Shown here: positions 43,096 through 52,185 of the stretch, piece by piece | Numbering within the stretch: position 1 is the stretch's first letter | Layout: every line of letters begins with the position of its first letter | Assembly: GCA_977006965.1 (NCBI GenBank) | Contig: OZ345361.1 | Location: 1,116,001 to 1,180,000 of the forward strand | Reading direction: 5' to 3' | Source of the DNA: Phymatolithon calcareum | Taxonomy: Eukaryota > Rhodophyta > Florideophyceae > Hapalidiales | DNA: 64,000 nucleotides | Notes under the pieces: generated by a model | Seen by the model: only the letters and a program-made list of their open reading frames with translations | What the model was told of the DNA's origin: nothing | Databases searched by the model: none | Made by a program: the position numbers and the translations under genes

Positions 43096-43920
43096 AGGCT
43101 CGGTCTATACCGCACATGCCCGTGCCCGTGCCTGCCCGATGTAATTACAGTAGAACTGGGCAATTCCCACCTAGTCTATACCGGATTATGTATGCCCTGT
43201 GCCAGAAATTCTATTTTAGATGACTGCATCCATGCATGGCTGGGCTCACCCACCGTCTTGCTCGTACTGCACTATTCTCCAATTTGTGGAAACTACTGTA
43301 ATGATCGCGCTGACCGTTGCACAGAAAGCGATAAATACCACCCAGGTAACCCAGCACAACGGGCAAATCGGAGGAGCACGAGAACTCTTCAAGTCCATGA
43401 CCGTACAGGGGCTCGCAATGCGACTGCAGTCCCCGGCCGCTCCTGTAGTAGTCTAAAAGCTCTTTTGAACTCGGAGTCACTCAAAAGACCGATAACGCGT
43501 TCGAAACACTGCCGATCACGCCTACGCGATGCTGAGCGAAATCGCCTCTCAAGCTTGTCCCCAAACGATATGTCAACAAGCGATAGCAAGACAGTGACGA
43601 TGCTGCCCACAATAGCTACAGTATTTTGCGCATCCATCGTTGACACTAATGACAACAGCGAACAGCAAAATCAGTACGAAGGGGTCATGGAGGGGTAAAC
43701 AAGCATTGTCTTCGCGCCAAATCAAAATTTCGTGCCAAATAGGAAGCAAAACGGGCAGAACAGGACAGTTAACTTCTTTCCCGAGGGAAAGAAGTTAACT
43801 GTCCTGTTCTGCCCGTTCTGCCCGTTTTGCTTCCGAATGAGAAATTACAGTACCGTTCAACCAATAATATGCCCTAAAATTCGGGCACGGGCATGGGCAC
43901 AAGCGGTATAGACCGAGCCT
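43096..43920. mobile_element. Nested inverted-repeat element with AGGCTCGGTCTATACCGC ends (825 bp)
   Basis: AGGCTCGGTCTATACCGC is exact on both ends in opposite orientation, and similarity continues through a GTGCCCGTGCC-like tract. The element at 59098-59617 has related ends (GGTCCGGTTTATAC / GGCCCGGTTTATAC). It lies inside 43014-44009 and contains the long hairpin at 43742. Confidence 0.6.
43742..43834. repeat. Long hairpin with 33-bp perfect arms
   Basis: The arm reads AACGGGCAGAACAGGACAGT then TAACTTCTTTCCC. After two bases the exact reverse complement follows, and the pairing continues outward (GGAAGCAAAACGGGCAG / CTGCCCGTTTTGCTTCC), offset by one extra TTCTGCCCG unit on the right. The whole structure spans about 93 bp. 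Confidence 0.9.
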
Positions 43921-45816
43921 CAACCTGACGGACTCAACTCAAAATAAACTACTGTACTAGTACAACTACAACGTATGATTATGGTATTATGGTAGTACTT
44001 GGAGCCCCCTGCTATTACTATAAAACCTACAGTACTCTAGTTTGGATACCATTGAGTTATACTGTACAGTAGTGCAGTAGTGGTCAACGTCATCATCAAA
44101 ATCACAACTTTACGGAGCTATCATGGCAAGGAGTGTCTGCAGTTACTTTCAATTCGCCGCGTAAACAATTATCGACAGCTGGCTGTGGTCATCCGCCCCC
44201 AACTATTGCCGCCGGTGTCTTCACCATAGTATGGTGTTATCTTCAGAGGCGATGAGACTGGCCTTCGGTCACCAAAGTATTGGTCAATTTTTCTCTTACA
44301 GTGAAAGACAATTGACCATGGAAACCCTGTGGTCCAACAACGCTTGAAGAAGTCGTTCTTGCAATTCCAGCAATTCCAGCTGTCTTTCATTTTGGACATT
44401 ATCCTCTTCGTTTTACCCTTGTCCTCTCGTACAACAAAGATCAGTCTGGCGACGTATTCATGTTTATAATAATAACAGGGCTGTGTGATGCGCAGATGGA
44501 CGGGAACCCAGTTCAGCTGTACATCCCTGCTCCAGTTTGGTAAAATGATCCAGCAACGCCAAGCAAGTCCATCAGCCGATTACAGCGCGTGTACACAACT
44601 CAAATTAGACATAATGTCTATTACAGTATGCCACATGAACGTAGCAAAACGTGTATGCTGACATACGAATGGGATGAAGATTGACAGACATTTTTTTAAA
44701 AACAAAACCCGCTGTATTCTCCTTCTCCATTGCCGAAGAATGTTAGCGCCGGAACTTGATGTTCAGAATAGTGTTTCCACGTGGAGAGCTGCCACACGCA
44801 CCACACATGTGGTTCATTGTTCATTTTACACTTTGTGGACACCACGTGCAAAGGATCCTAGGGTACTGAGTCGTCCGCGTTGCGTCCATTGTAGAAGCGA
44901 TAGCATCTAATTCGTCACGTACGATAATAACCTGTTGTCTAACCAGTGGGAGCGACTTGTATGCTTCCTTACCCCGTTGTCATGGAGTAGAATGATGTCC
45001 CGGGGCTATCCGTGCTGGACATCAAACCTGCTCACTGCTTCGTGATTGGGACAGGCCGAACATTGTCAACGTACCAGTATTGCACGCATAAGTCATTTTA
45101 ACACATACACATTCGTCGTGGTTTGAAGTGCAACGACACCTCGTGCGTTTTCGTCCACATTGCCGTCCGTCCAGACTTCGATCCAACGAGCACATATCGG
45201 ACATGCTGGTACAGCCCGCCTGCCCACTTGCTCTTCTTTTGTGGACATACAGTAGGAGTCATGAATTCTGTAAATATATTGTCCATACAGCCTATTGAAA
45301 TTGACACATGGAATCCTTTCCGTGGCAGCATGAGAATCACTTCCGAAGCCATGCACTAGTAGGGGCTAGCGTCTGACCATGTCCCTACCAGTCGATTGGA
45401 CTTTTTTTTCTCGCGAATACGTTCCACCAGCCACTGGGGTATCCGGCTCCATGCACAGGATTGACAGCCAGTAAAGAATTCGTTGGATGTAAAAAATTGA
45501 ACCTCGAACAAAACGTGATGTGTGCGTTCCCAGAATAATTGCCCCGAGAAGATGGCGCATCACACCTACCTGAGCAAATTCCATAGTTGAGCACATCTGC
45601 ATAAATGATTTTCCTCCTAGTTGGGCACAAAACATTGGATAATAAACCGGCATAGAGAACGCAATGGTGTGTTATAGAAGGAAAACTGTCCCCAAGGCCG
45701 ACACCAAAATTAATAATATCTGCCGCAAGGAAGATAGCGGATAATCTCTGCATTGTCCGCCCTCAATTTCCAAACCGCTGCTAATCTGTGGCTCATATTT
45801 AGTGTTCATGTCCGGT

Positions 45817-47844
45817 TTACCTGGAGTTAGAAGCTTGTTGCTGTGCCCACATATCTGCGTACCGTGCCCCGTGAGAAAGAAGCTCATCGTGACTTCCCAT
45901 TTCTGCAACTTGACAGTTATCCAGCACAACAATGTTATCCACTGAAGCCACAGTTGACAACCGGTGCGCAATGTAAACCGCCGTTCGTGCCTCCGTCAAA
46001 TACTTTAGCGAATTCAGAATCGCCGCCTCCGTGTGACTATCTAAACTGCTTGTGAATTCATCCAAAAGAAGCACACTGGGGTTCTTCAGCACAGTTCGCG
46101 CGATGGCTAGTCTTTGTTTTTCGCCGCCCGATATCATCAATCCGCGCTCCCCAACTTGCGTCTCATAACCACGCGGAAACCGCATGATAGACGCATGCAG
46201 CGCTGATTTCCGTGCCGCTTCTCTTATCTCTTCATCGCTTGCTCCCAGATTACCATACGCGATGTTGTAACGCACAGTGTCATTGAAGAGCACTGTGTCT
46301 TGCGGAACTACACCCAAATGTGCACGTACGCTCTCCATGTCCGATTCCCAGATGTCCTGTCCGTCTATCAAAATTCTTCCACCGGCAGGTTTATACAATC
46401 CGAATAAAAGACGAATGACTGTCGATTTTCCGCATCCGCTCGGTCCCACGATGGCCGCGGTTTTCCCAGCCGGAACTTCAAACGACACCTTGTCCAAAAT
46501 GGGACGCTCAGGGCTGTAGCCGAAAGAAACGTCCTCAAAAGTTATTGTTGCGCCTCGAGATTTGTCGCGGAGCACTAGAGGCGGCAATAGTTTATGCGAG
46601 TGAGTCCGTGCCAATTTGCCATTGTGTGAGATATCAGACGTAGGCCGAGCAAGCAAAGCAAATAAAGATTCCATATCGATTAGACTTTGCTTCACTTCTC
46701 GATAAACGGTTCCCAGGAAATTAAGCGGGATGGAAAGCTGGAACAAAAGACCGTTGACCATGACCAAGTCTCCTACGGTCATGGACCCTGCGGCAATTTG
46801 CTCACTCGCCATCAGCATTATGGCCGTTAGCGCGGTGGAGAAAATGACATTTTGTCCAAAATTCAAAAAACTTAGTGATCCCTGCGTCTTCACATGCGCA
46901 TCACCATACCGATTCAAGTGCGCAGCATACTGATCTGCCTCATGCGCCTCGTTGCCAAAGTACTTGACGGTCTCAAAATTGAGGAGCGAGTCGACAGCCT
47001 TTGACGAAGCGCGAGTATCCGCCAAATTCATCTCCTTCCGAAAGTGTGTGCGCCACTGCGTTGTGCCAAACGTGAAGACCGTATACATACCAACCGTGCC
47101 CGCAGCAAGAGCAGCGAATTCAGGACCACAGCGATTTGCAAGCACTGCACATACGATAGAAACCTCAACCACGGTGGGAAAAACGTTAAACACCATACTT
47201 CGGAGCATGAAGTCAATTCCCTTCTGTCCACGATCGATAACACGAGAAAGCGCACCCGTCTCGCGGCCCAGGTGAAACCCCAGAGGGAGTGCATGCAAAT
47301 GACGAAACGTTCGCACAGCAACATCAACAATAGCCTTGCGAGCAACGGCGGCAAACACAGCGTTGCGCAATTCACTCGTGAGAGACGCCGTAGTGCGAGC
47401 TGCACCATAGCCCAGAAGCGCCACGCTTGGTACTACGACTGATACCGGCATGGTGCTTGCCGCGGCGCCAAGGCTGAGAACGTCCACAGCGTGCTTGAAC
47501 ATAAACGGGACACTCACGGTAAGCACCTTACTCGCCGCGAGCAGACTTACTGCGAGCATCACCTTGCGCTTCAAGCGAGGCTCATCGCGCGGCCACACAA
47601 ACTGTGCCAGATTTCGGAGCACACGTGCGGAGCCGTCGCGCGATACTGTTCCTCCGCGGTCAGATGAGGTTGACGGGCCCACAGCAGCGAATGAGCGGGA
47701 TGCGTAATGCAAATAAGAAGGGACATAGTAAATCGAGGGTGGGCTCCTGAGTCTGGCACCGGGAAAAGTTGCAGATGCCGGATGCATACGAGTCGAACTT
47801 GTCAATGCATTCCTGGTAACAAGCCTTAGGGCGCCCCGATACAT
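45817..47844 (-). CDS. ATM1: Mitochondrial half-size ABC transporter, ATM1/ABCB7 type
   Basis: Exports a sulfur-containing glutathione compound from the mitochondrial matrix for cytosolic Fe-S cluster assembly. The frame is open from 48009. The Met at 47844 (MYRGALRLVTRNALTSSTRM) begins a typical Arg/Ser presequence, so I chose it (675 aa). A six-helix membrane domain is followed by the family segment NFETVKYFGNEAHEADQYA. Nucleotide-binding domain: Walker A GPSGCGKST, Q-loop VPQDTVLFNDT, signature MISGGEKQRLAIAR, Walker B VLLLDEFTSSLD, H-loop YIAHRLST. Same strand as, and about 290 bp downstream of, the RIX1/PELP1-like gene. Confidence 0.93.
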   Translation of the reverse strand: MYRGALRLVTRNALTSSTRMHPASATFPGARLRSPPSIYYVPSYLHYASRSFAAVGPSTSSDRGGTVSRDGSARVLRNLAQFVWPRDEPRLKRKVMLAVSLLAASKVLTVSVPFMFKHAVDVLSLGAAASTMPVSVVVPSVALLGYGAARTTASLTSELRNAVFAAVARKAIVDVAVRTFRHLHALPLGFHLGRETGALSRVIDRGQKGIDFMLRSMVFNVFPTVVEVSIVCAVLANRCGPEFAALAAGTVGMYTVFTFGTTQWRTHFRKEMNLADTRASSKAVDSLLNFETVKYFGNEAHEADQYAAHLNRYGDAHVKTQGSLSFLNFGQNVIFSTALTAIMLMASEQIAAGSMTVGDLVMVNGLLFQLSIPLNFLGTVYREVKQSLIDMESLFALLARPTSDISHNGKLARTHSHKLLPPLVLRDKSRGATITFEDVSFGYSPERPILDKVSFEVPAGKTAAIVGPSGCGKSTVIRLLFGLYKPAGGRILIDGQDIWESDMESVRAHLGVVPQDTVLFNDTVRYNIAYGNLGASDEEIREAARKSALHASIMRFPRGYETQVGERGLMISGGEKQRLAIARTVLKNPSVLLLDEFTSSLDSHTEAAILNSLKYLTEARTAVYIAHRLSTVASVDNIVVLDNCQVAEMGSHDELLSHGARYADMWAQQQASNSR

Positions 47845-48132
47845 TTTAGCTCCACAGCCAATTTGGCAAATCAGCTCTTGCACAAACAGAACATCAACCA
47901 AGACCCTCTCTTTTGGACAGCAAGAACAGTACTTGCACCTCGACAGTCGACGTCGAACATCTTGTTCGGCACAGTGGATCTTGATGCGATCCGACCGTGC
48001 TCCGTCCATGGGCGCCGATCATAAATCGTGGTGATGTCGTTGTATTGGCTTATTCTAACGCCGGAACGCTGTAATTGGCTAGCTGGTTTCTTGCAGTAAT
48101 CCTCTTTAGTATCAGTAATCAGTACAGTACAC

Positions 48133-50613
48133 CTAGTCTTCATCAGAAGCCTCAAATCGTAGCGATTTCAAGACATCTTCCTCATCGTCCTCAAGGTTGT
48201 CATCACCAGCATCTGCAGGCGGGTCATTTAGATTACCGTTGCCATTTTCCGGTACCTCCGCCATCCCGCTTGTCATTTCCGGGACGGCCATATCACTATT
48301 CTCGCCTCCAGAACCTTCCTCTTCCTCCTCCATAGGTTCATCTGTAATATCACCGACGGTAGTGCTCAGCGGTGCCACGTTTTCGGTCATTTTCACTTCA
48401 GAAGACAATGGAGCACTGTTTCGTTGCACTCCTGCGACTTTCTCGACAGCTTGTGGTTTCTTACCTTGATTTATCTCCTGTTCAGAAGTATTCATAGAAA
48501 CGACCTCTCCGAGTGATACTACCGGGAAATGAGGATTTGCCGCGTCTTCCCCGTCATGATCATTGGACTTCTGTTTTTCAAGCGAGAGCTGCAGCCTTTC
48601 ACTTGGTGGGTACTTACTGCCTACATGCGATTGTCCTCCTACTGCAGAGCTCGCAATGTGCGCAGAAGATAGGTGTGCAAATGCAACGGTCTTCGACCGC
48701 TGTGGCTCAATGATGGGAGCAGCCGACATTTCCAATACGGGGGGACCGCGGGGGTGCAATAATGCTTCGAGTGCGGCCTTTGCATTCGCGACAGCGTCCC
48801 GAGATACATCAGGGTCAGCTCCTGCATGCTCCATCGCCGGCACAGCAAGGAGTGCTGATTCGAGCAGTGGTGTTGCATACGCTCTGACTCCATTAGAGCC
48901 TGCCCCCTGTATTGCTGCTGCAAGTGCTGCAAGTGCACTGCTACGATTTTCGCGTATCGCCACCGTCGCTGCAACGCTTTTCTCGAGAGAAAGAATTGCA
49001 CCTCTCACGGCCGGTTCCGGGATTCCACAAGCACGGAATATGGCTGTGGAGGCACGCACACCGGCACTAACAGCACTGTCCATAAGGCGCATTGCATCCT
49101 CGCCTGGAGCACCGGCTTTGTCTCCAATTGATGCGAGAAGAGCTTGTGATGCTGCACCAGCGGCACCACGCCCTCCGTGCATGCGTCGGCGCTTACGTGC
49201 GTTCCCACTACCTAAGAATCCGCCACCACTGTCATCTGTGCGTGCGGGTGGCGCACAGGAGCGGCGACGCGCATTGCGCAGCCTGTCACACAGCGCGATG
49301 TCTGCTGCAAATACGGTCGCGAAGGGGTGCGCAAGAAGATCGACTGCAGGAGGTCCAAAAACTGAAGTGAAACTTGCCACGGCGCCGTAAAGAGCTGTGC
49401 GAATTCGAAGGGAGGTTAGTTTGGGGTTTGTCCCCAAAGCAGGGACATGATTCAAAAGAGAATCTGCGACAACATGCGCGACACATGGAAAGCAGGGTAG
49501 GGCAGCTCCCTTTTGCACGGCTTCCAGAAAAGTGGGCAGTGTTAAGAGCGCAGTTTCATGTATTCCTGGCAGAATAGCAAGGACGTCTTCAGGCGTCAAC
49601 ATTGGCTGCAGCTGTGATGTGGCCATTGGATCGACACCCGAGATGCGAAGTGCTCCAGTGAGTGCGGAAACAGCACGCGAAATCGGAACAACTACAGCGT
49701 GGGGAAATGGTTGTACGAGCACAGTTGTGAGGAGCTCGCATAGTGCTTGAAACCGCGAGAGAAGAGCGGGCGCATCCAAAGAATGTATTACTGCGTCCAC
49801 CTCCCCACAACTACCCGGACGTGCGGTATATCTTGAGGTTACAGCCACGATCTGCTCGATGTCGTCACACGCACTGGTCATCAGGGCTGCAACCTCGTGT
49901 GGACGGGCTTTTGCAGAGCGAGCTCCGAGCAACCGAGCAGCCAATATGACGGCCGTTGAGCGGACACTTGGTATAGCGCTTTGGAAGGCGACCTCATTGA
50001 CCAATGCCATCAGCATGGGCACTCGAGGCCGGACCAGAGATGGCGCGGCAGTAACACACGCGAGCGAGAGACACAGGAGGGATCCGAGAGCTGGGGAGTC
50101 ATGACGCACTGGCGCAATCGCATTCAGTATCGCGGCGACATGCGCCAGGGATGTGTCGACAAGCGCCGCACAGACAGCTTCCGCATCTTTGCCCAGGGCA
50201 CGGAGAGGTGCTGCAGCGGCTGCGCATGATGCTAGTGCGAGGATAAACCTTGGGTCTGGTGTGGCAACGCTGGGGCGATGTAATGCAACAAGACGGCGCG
50301 TAAGCGGAAGAAGGTGTGGAGCTGCCAGATGCGGTGGGAGTCCACGGAGAGCGAGAACGGCTGTACGAAGCGCAGTGGCGCGCGTGCCCGCGAACGGGGC
50401 TTCTAGTGCGGTGTCAAGAGCGCTGAACAATGACACCACATCCGCTGCCTCGGCGGCGCAGAAAACGCCGACGTCGATATGTTGTAGACTGGCAATTCTA
50501 CCGGTAAGCGCAGCTATAATCGACCGCACTGTCTGACCCGCGGCACGCGCGCTGTGCGCGTGTACTTGCCTCGGCGGCGCGGAGATTGATGCGGCCCCTG
50601 AAGCTGATGGCAT
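48133..50613 (-). CDS. RIX1/PELP1-like ribosome-biogenesis protein
   Basis: 826 aa, intronless and Ala-rich. Residues 1-430 are built of amphipathic helices in a HEAT-like array (LRTAVLALRGLPPHLAAPHL; AALMTSACDDIEQI). A small FTSVFGPPAVDLLAHP segment follows, then a basic RKRRRMHGGRG stretch, more helices to about 620, and a strongly acidic C-terminus (EPMEEEEEGSGGENSD ... EDDEEDV). This succession matches RIX1/PELP1, a scaffold of the nucleolar complex with TEX10/IPI1 and WDR18 needed for 60S maturation. The assignment rests on architecture and weak local similarity rather than a diagnostic motif. An importin-like HEAT protein is the alternative. Confidence 0.5.
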   Translation of the reverse strand: MPSASGAASISAPPRQVHAHSARAAGQTVRSIIAALTGRIASLQHIDVGVFCAAEAADVVSLFSALDTALEAPFAGTRATALRTAVLALRGLPPHLAAPHLLPLTRRLVALHRPSVATPDPRFILALASCAAAAAPLRALGKDAEAVCAALVDTSLAHVAAILNAIAPVRHDSPALGSLLCLSLACVTAAPSLVRPRVPMLMALVNEVAFQSAIPSVRSTAVILAARLLGARSAKARPHEVAALMTSACDDIEQIVAVTSRYTARPGSCGEVDAVIHSLDAPALLSRFQALCELLTTVLVQPFPHAVVVPISRAVSALTGALRISGVDPMATSQLQPMLTPEDVLAILPGIHETALLTLPTFLEAVQKGAALPCFPCVAHVVADSLLNHVPALGTNPKLTSLRIRTALYGAVASFTSVFGPPAVDLLAHPFATVFAADIALCDRLRNARRRSCAPPARTDDSGGGFLGSGNARKRRRMHGGRGAAGAASQALLASIGDKAGAPGEDAMRLMDSAVSAGVRASTAIFRACGIPEPAVRGAILSLEKSVAATVAIRENRSSALAALAAAIQGAGSNGVRAYATPLLESALLAVPAMEHAGADPDVSRDAVANAKAALEALLHPRGPPVLEMSAAPIIEPQRSKTVAFAHLSSAHIASSAVGGQSHVGSKYPPSERLQLSLEKQKSNDHDGEDAANPHFPVVSLGEVVSMNTSEQEINQGKKPQAVEKVAGVQRNSAPLSSEVKMTENVAPLSTTVGDITDEPMEEEEEGSGGENSDMAVPEMTSGMAEVPENGNGNLNDPPADAGDDNLEDDEEDVLKSLRFEASDED

Positions 50614-51093
50614 TGCAAGTTAGTAGCGTTGGAAAACGGCTGGAGGATGGGCGGAGGTTCTCAAGTGACTTAAGGTTTTGTAAGGAGGGTGGTTGTTACG
50701 CCAGAGTGGGACAAGGCAAGATTGAGGCAGGTTCTGGGGATCACGACGAAGAGATGCGCGCTCTTCGAACCCAGGGATCCGTCTGTCTGATGGGACGACG
50801 GTCGGCAGAAGGAACGTGATCCAGTGAGGCGTGCTCATACTTTTCGGAGTGTCATAACTCATAACTCACCCTATATACAGTACCGCATCCTCGCTCGTCA
50901 CTCTTTTTCACTGGAGTGAAGGAGCTGGAAAGGCAAATCGTTGGACGGAAAATCTACCACGGGAGGTATACTAGAACATCAGAGCTTTTTCCGCAAAGTT
51001 GTATACTCAGTTTCACAATTCACGAGGAAAAACGGGTGCTACCAAAAAGTCTCCGATTTACAATCTTGCGTTGCCGCGAAAAGCCACTGGAAA
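50614..51093. promoter_or_regulatory. Divergent promoter region, RIX1/PELP1-like gene and SMN
   Basis: 480 bp between two outward-pointing starts. A frame continuous with SMN extends back to 50941 but is unlike any SMN leader, so I treat it as 5' untranslated. A TATA-like stretch (CCTATATACAGTA) lies at about 50870. Confidence 0.45.
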
Positions 51094-51567
51094 ATGTCAT
51101 CCCCCGCACATTTCACGCCAATTGCCTTGAACACAACCGATGAAGACGCTTGGGACGATACAGCACTCGTGGCCGCTTTCGAGAATGCTGTGGCCAGCCA
51201 TCGACTTGAGGGGGATACGTCGGTTACAACAAAACTAAAGCGCCCGCTTTCCGCCCCATGCGCACCCCGCCCCAAGCGACAAGCACAGGTAAAAGATTCG
51301 CCTGCTGAGGATGCTACAGACCAAGTTGCAAAGTCCACAGACGAGCCTGCCGCCACTCCGCATCCCAAAGACCCAGTTGCCGACGCGACTATAGCCGCAA
51401 ACGGTTCTGGCACACCGGGACATGTTCTGCACATCCCACCACCACCCGTAGCATTTCTGACCGGCGCTCCGATTTCAGAAGAGACCGATCTGACAGCTCT
51501 GCTTGCAGCTTGGTATGAGGCGGGATATCGTGCAGGGGTTTACGCGGCGCGGCGCGCGTCGCGCTAA
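51094..51567 (+). CDS. SMN: SMN-like protein without Tudor domain
   Basis: Survival-of-motor-neuron protein assembles Sm rings on spliceosomal snRNAs. 157 aa. Near the N-terminus, EDAWDDTALVAAFENAV is the Gemin2-binding helix pattern (D-x-WDD-x-x-L). The middle is a disordered Lys/Pro/Ala-rich linker including a basic KLKRPLSAPCAPRPKRQ, then a Pro-rich HIPPPP stretch. The end, LTALLAAWYEAGYRAGVYA, is the YG-box oligomerisation helix. The central Tudor domain of animal SMN is absent, as in fission-yeast Smn1. The start at 51094 places the Gemin2 motif about 15 residues in, as in relatives. Its stop codon overlaps that of bL32m on the other strand. Confidence 0.82.
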   Translation: MSSPAHFTPIALNTTDEDAWDDTALVAAFENAVASHRLEGDTSVTTKLKRPLSAPCAPRPKRQAQVKDSPAEDATDQVAKSTDEPAATPHPKDPVADATIAANGSGTPGHVLHIPPPPVAFLTGAPISEETDLTALLAAWYEAGYRAGVYAARRASR

Positions 51568-51839
51568 GCACGCCCGGGACACTTTGGGGTGCAGTACGTA
51601 TGCGCACGCTTCCATGCTCCGCATTGGCCGCACCGCCGCAAGCTTGAATCTGGTCGAAGATACTTGTTGGCCATACGCATGCGCTTCTTGGCATGAGATG
51701 TTCTCTTCTTCGGTGCTGCCAGGAAAAGCCCGTCCCACAGGGCTATCGCAGCCCCTGGAAGCACCCGACGCAGCCAGGATCCACTCGCACCGCCTGCTGA
51801 AAGTGCACCGCCGCATGAACTTAGGGCTACGCTCGCCAT
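51564..51839 (-). CDS. MRPL32: Mitochondrial large-subunit ribosomal protein bL32
   Basis: 91 aa. The first 42 residues, starting MASVALSSCGGALSAGG, act as presequence. The conserved bL32 core is APKKRTSHAKKRMRMANKY, and the zinc site CGQCGAWKRAHTYCTPKC has four cysteines (CxxC ... CxxxC). In yeast the equivalent leader is removed by the m-AAA protease once the zinc fold forms. An upstream in-frame ATG at 51965 would add an unlikely 42 residues. The gene runs tail to tail with SMN, sharing bases of the stop codons, and head to head with NOL6 across 346 bp. Confidence 0.88.
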   Translation of the reverse strand: MASVALSSCGGALSAGGASGSWLRRVLPGAAIALWDGLFLAAPKKRTSHAKKRMRMANKYLRPDSSLRRCGQCGAWKRAHTYCTPKCPGRA

Positions 51840-52185
51840 AATGGAGCACAACCTATCGGTCGAACGGGATGGGATCACTGCGCAGATGCTGTGAATTGTT
51901 GGGCGACTTGACCTTGTCTCGAACAAGCATGCTTGTTCGTGCACGACACGTGGTGTTCGTGGCATAGAATAAGGCAGAAAATAAACTTAATTCTACTATA
52001 TTTTGTACATTTTTAGTAATTTTTGAGCTCACGTTTGATCCCAGTCTCGACGTCGTCTTTATGTGTTGTGTTGCAAGTGCAACACTGAGCAATGTGTGCT
52101 TAGCCTTTACGTAAGTGGGCGATTCCCGACGGGAACTTAATGCCCTGCAAGCTGGACCTACAGCTGAGACCGGAAAACTGTCAAA
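51840..52185. promoter_or_regulatory. Divergent promoter region, bL32m and NOL6
   Basis: 346 bp separating two outward starts of ribosome-related genes, so common control is plausible (inference). It contains a perfect 18-bp palindrome GAACAAGCATGCTTGTTC at 51921-51938. Confidence 0.45.
51921..51938. promoter_or_regulatory. 18-bp perfect palindrome in a divergent promoter
   Basis: GAACAAGCATGCTTGTTC reads identically on both strands. Its position between bL32m and NOL6 makes a dimeric factor site possible; no factor is known to me. Confidence 0.4.

Larger units (their letters stand above)
43014..44009. mobile_element. Inverted-repeat element with ATGGTAGTACC ends (996 bp)
   Basis: The left end GGGGACCCCAGGTAGTACCA is mirrored at the right end (opposite strand GGGGGCTCCAAGTACTACCA) and matching continues for about 35 bp with gaps. 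Single copies of the same terminal word occur at 8705-8720 and 39043-39058, so this is a repeat family. There is no coding content and no clear target duplication. It encloses another element. Confidence 0.5.
41936..45816. other. 3.9-kb repeat island
   Basis: No confident gene. It contains nested inverted-repeat elements (43014-44009 enclosing 43096-43920 enclosing a long hairpin), a short hairpin and an 84-bp inverted-repeat element. 44010-45816 has only short frames; a possible exon-like stretch (LGGKSFMQMCSTMEFAQ followed by GTAGGT, minus strand, about 45630-45570) is not strong enough to call. Confidence 0.45.
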
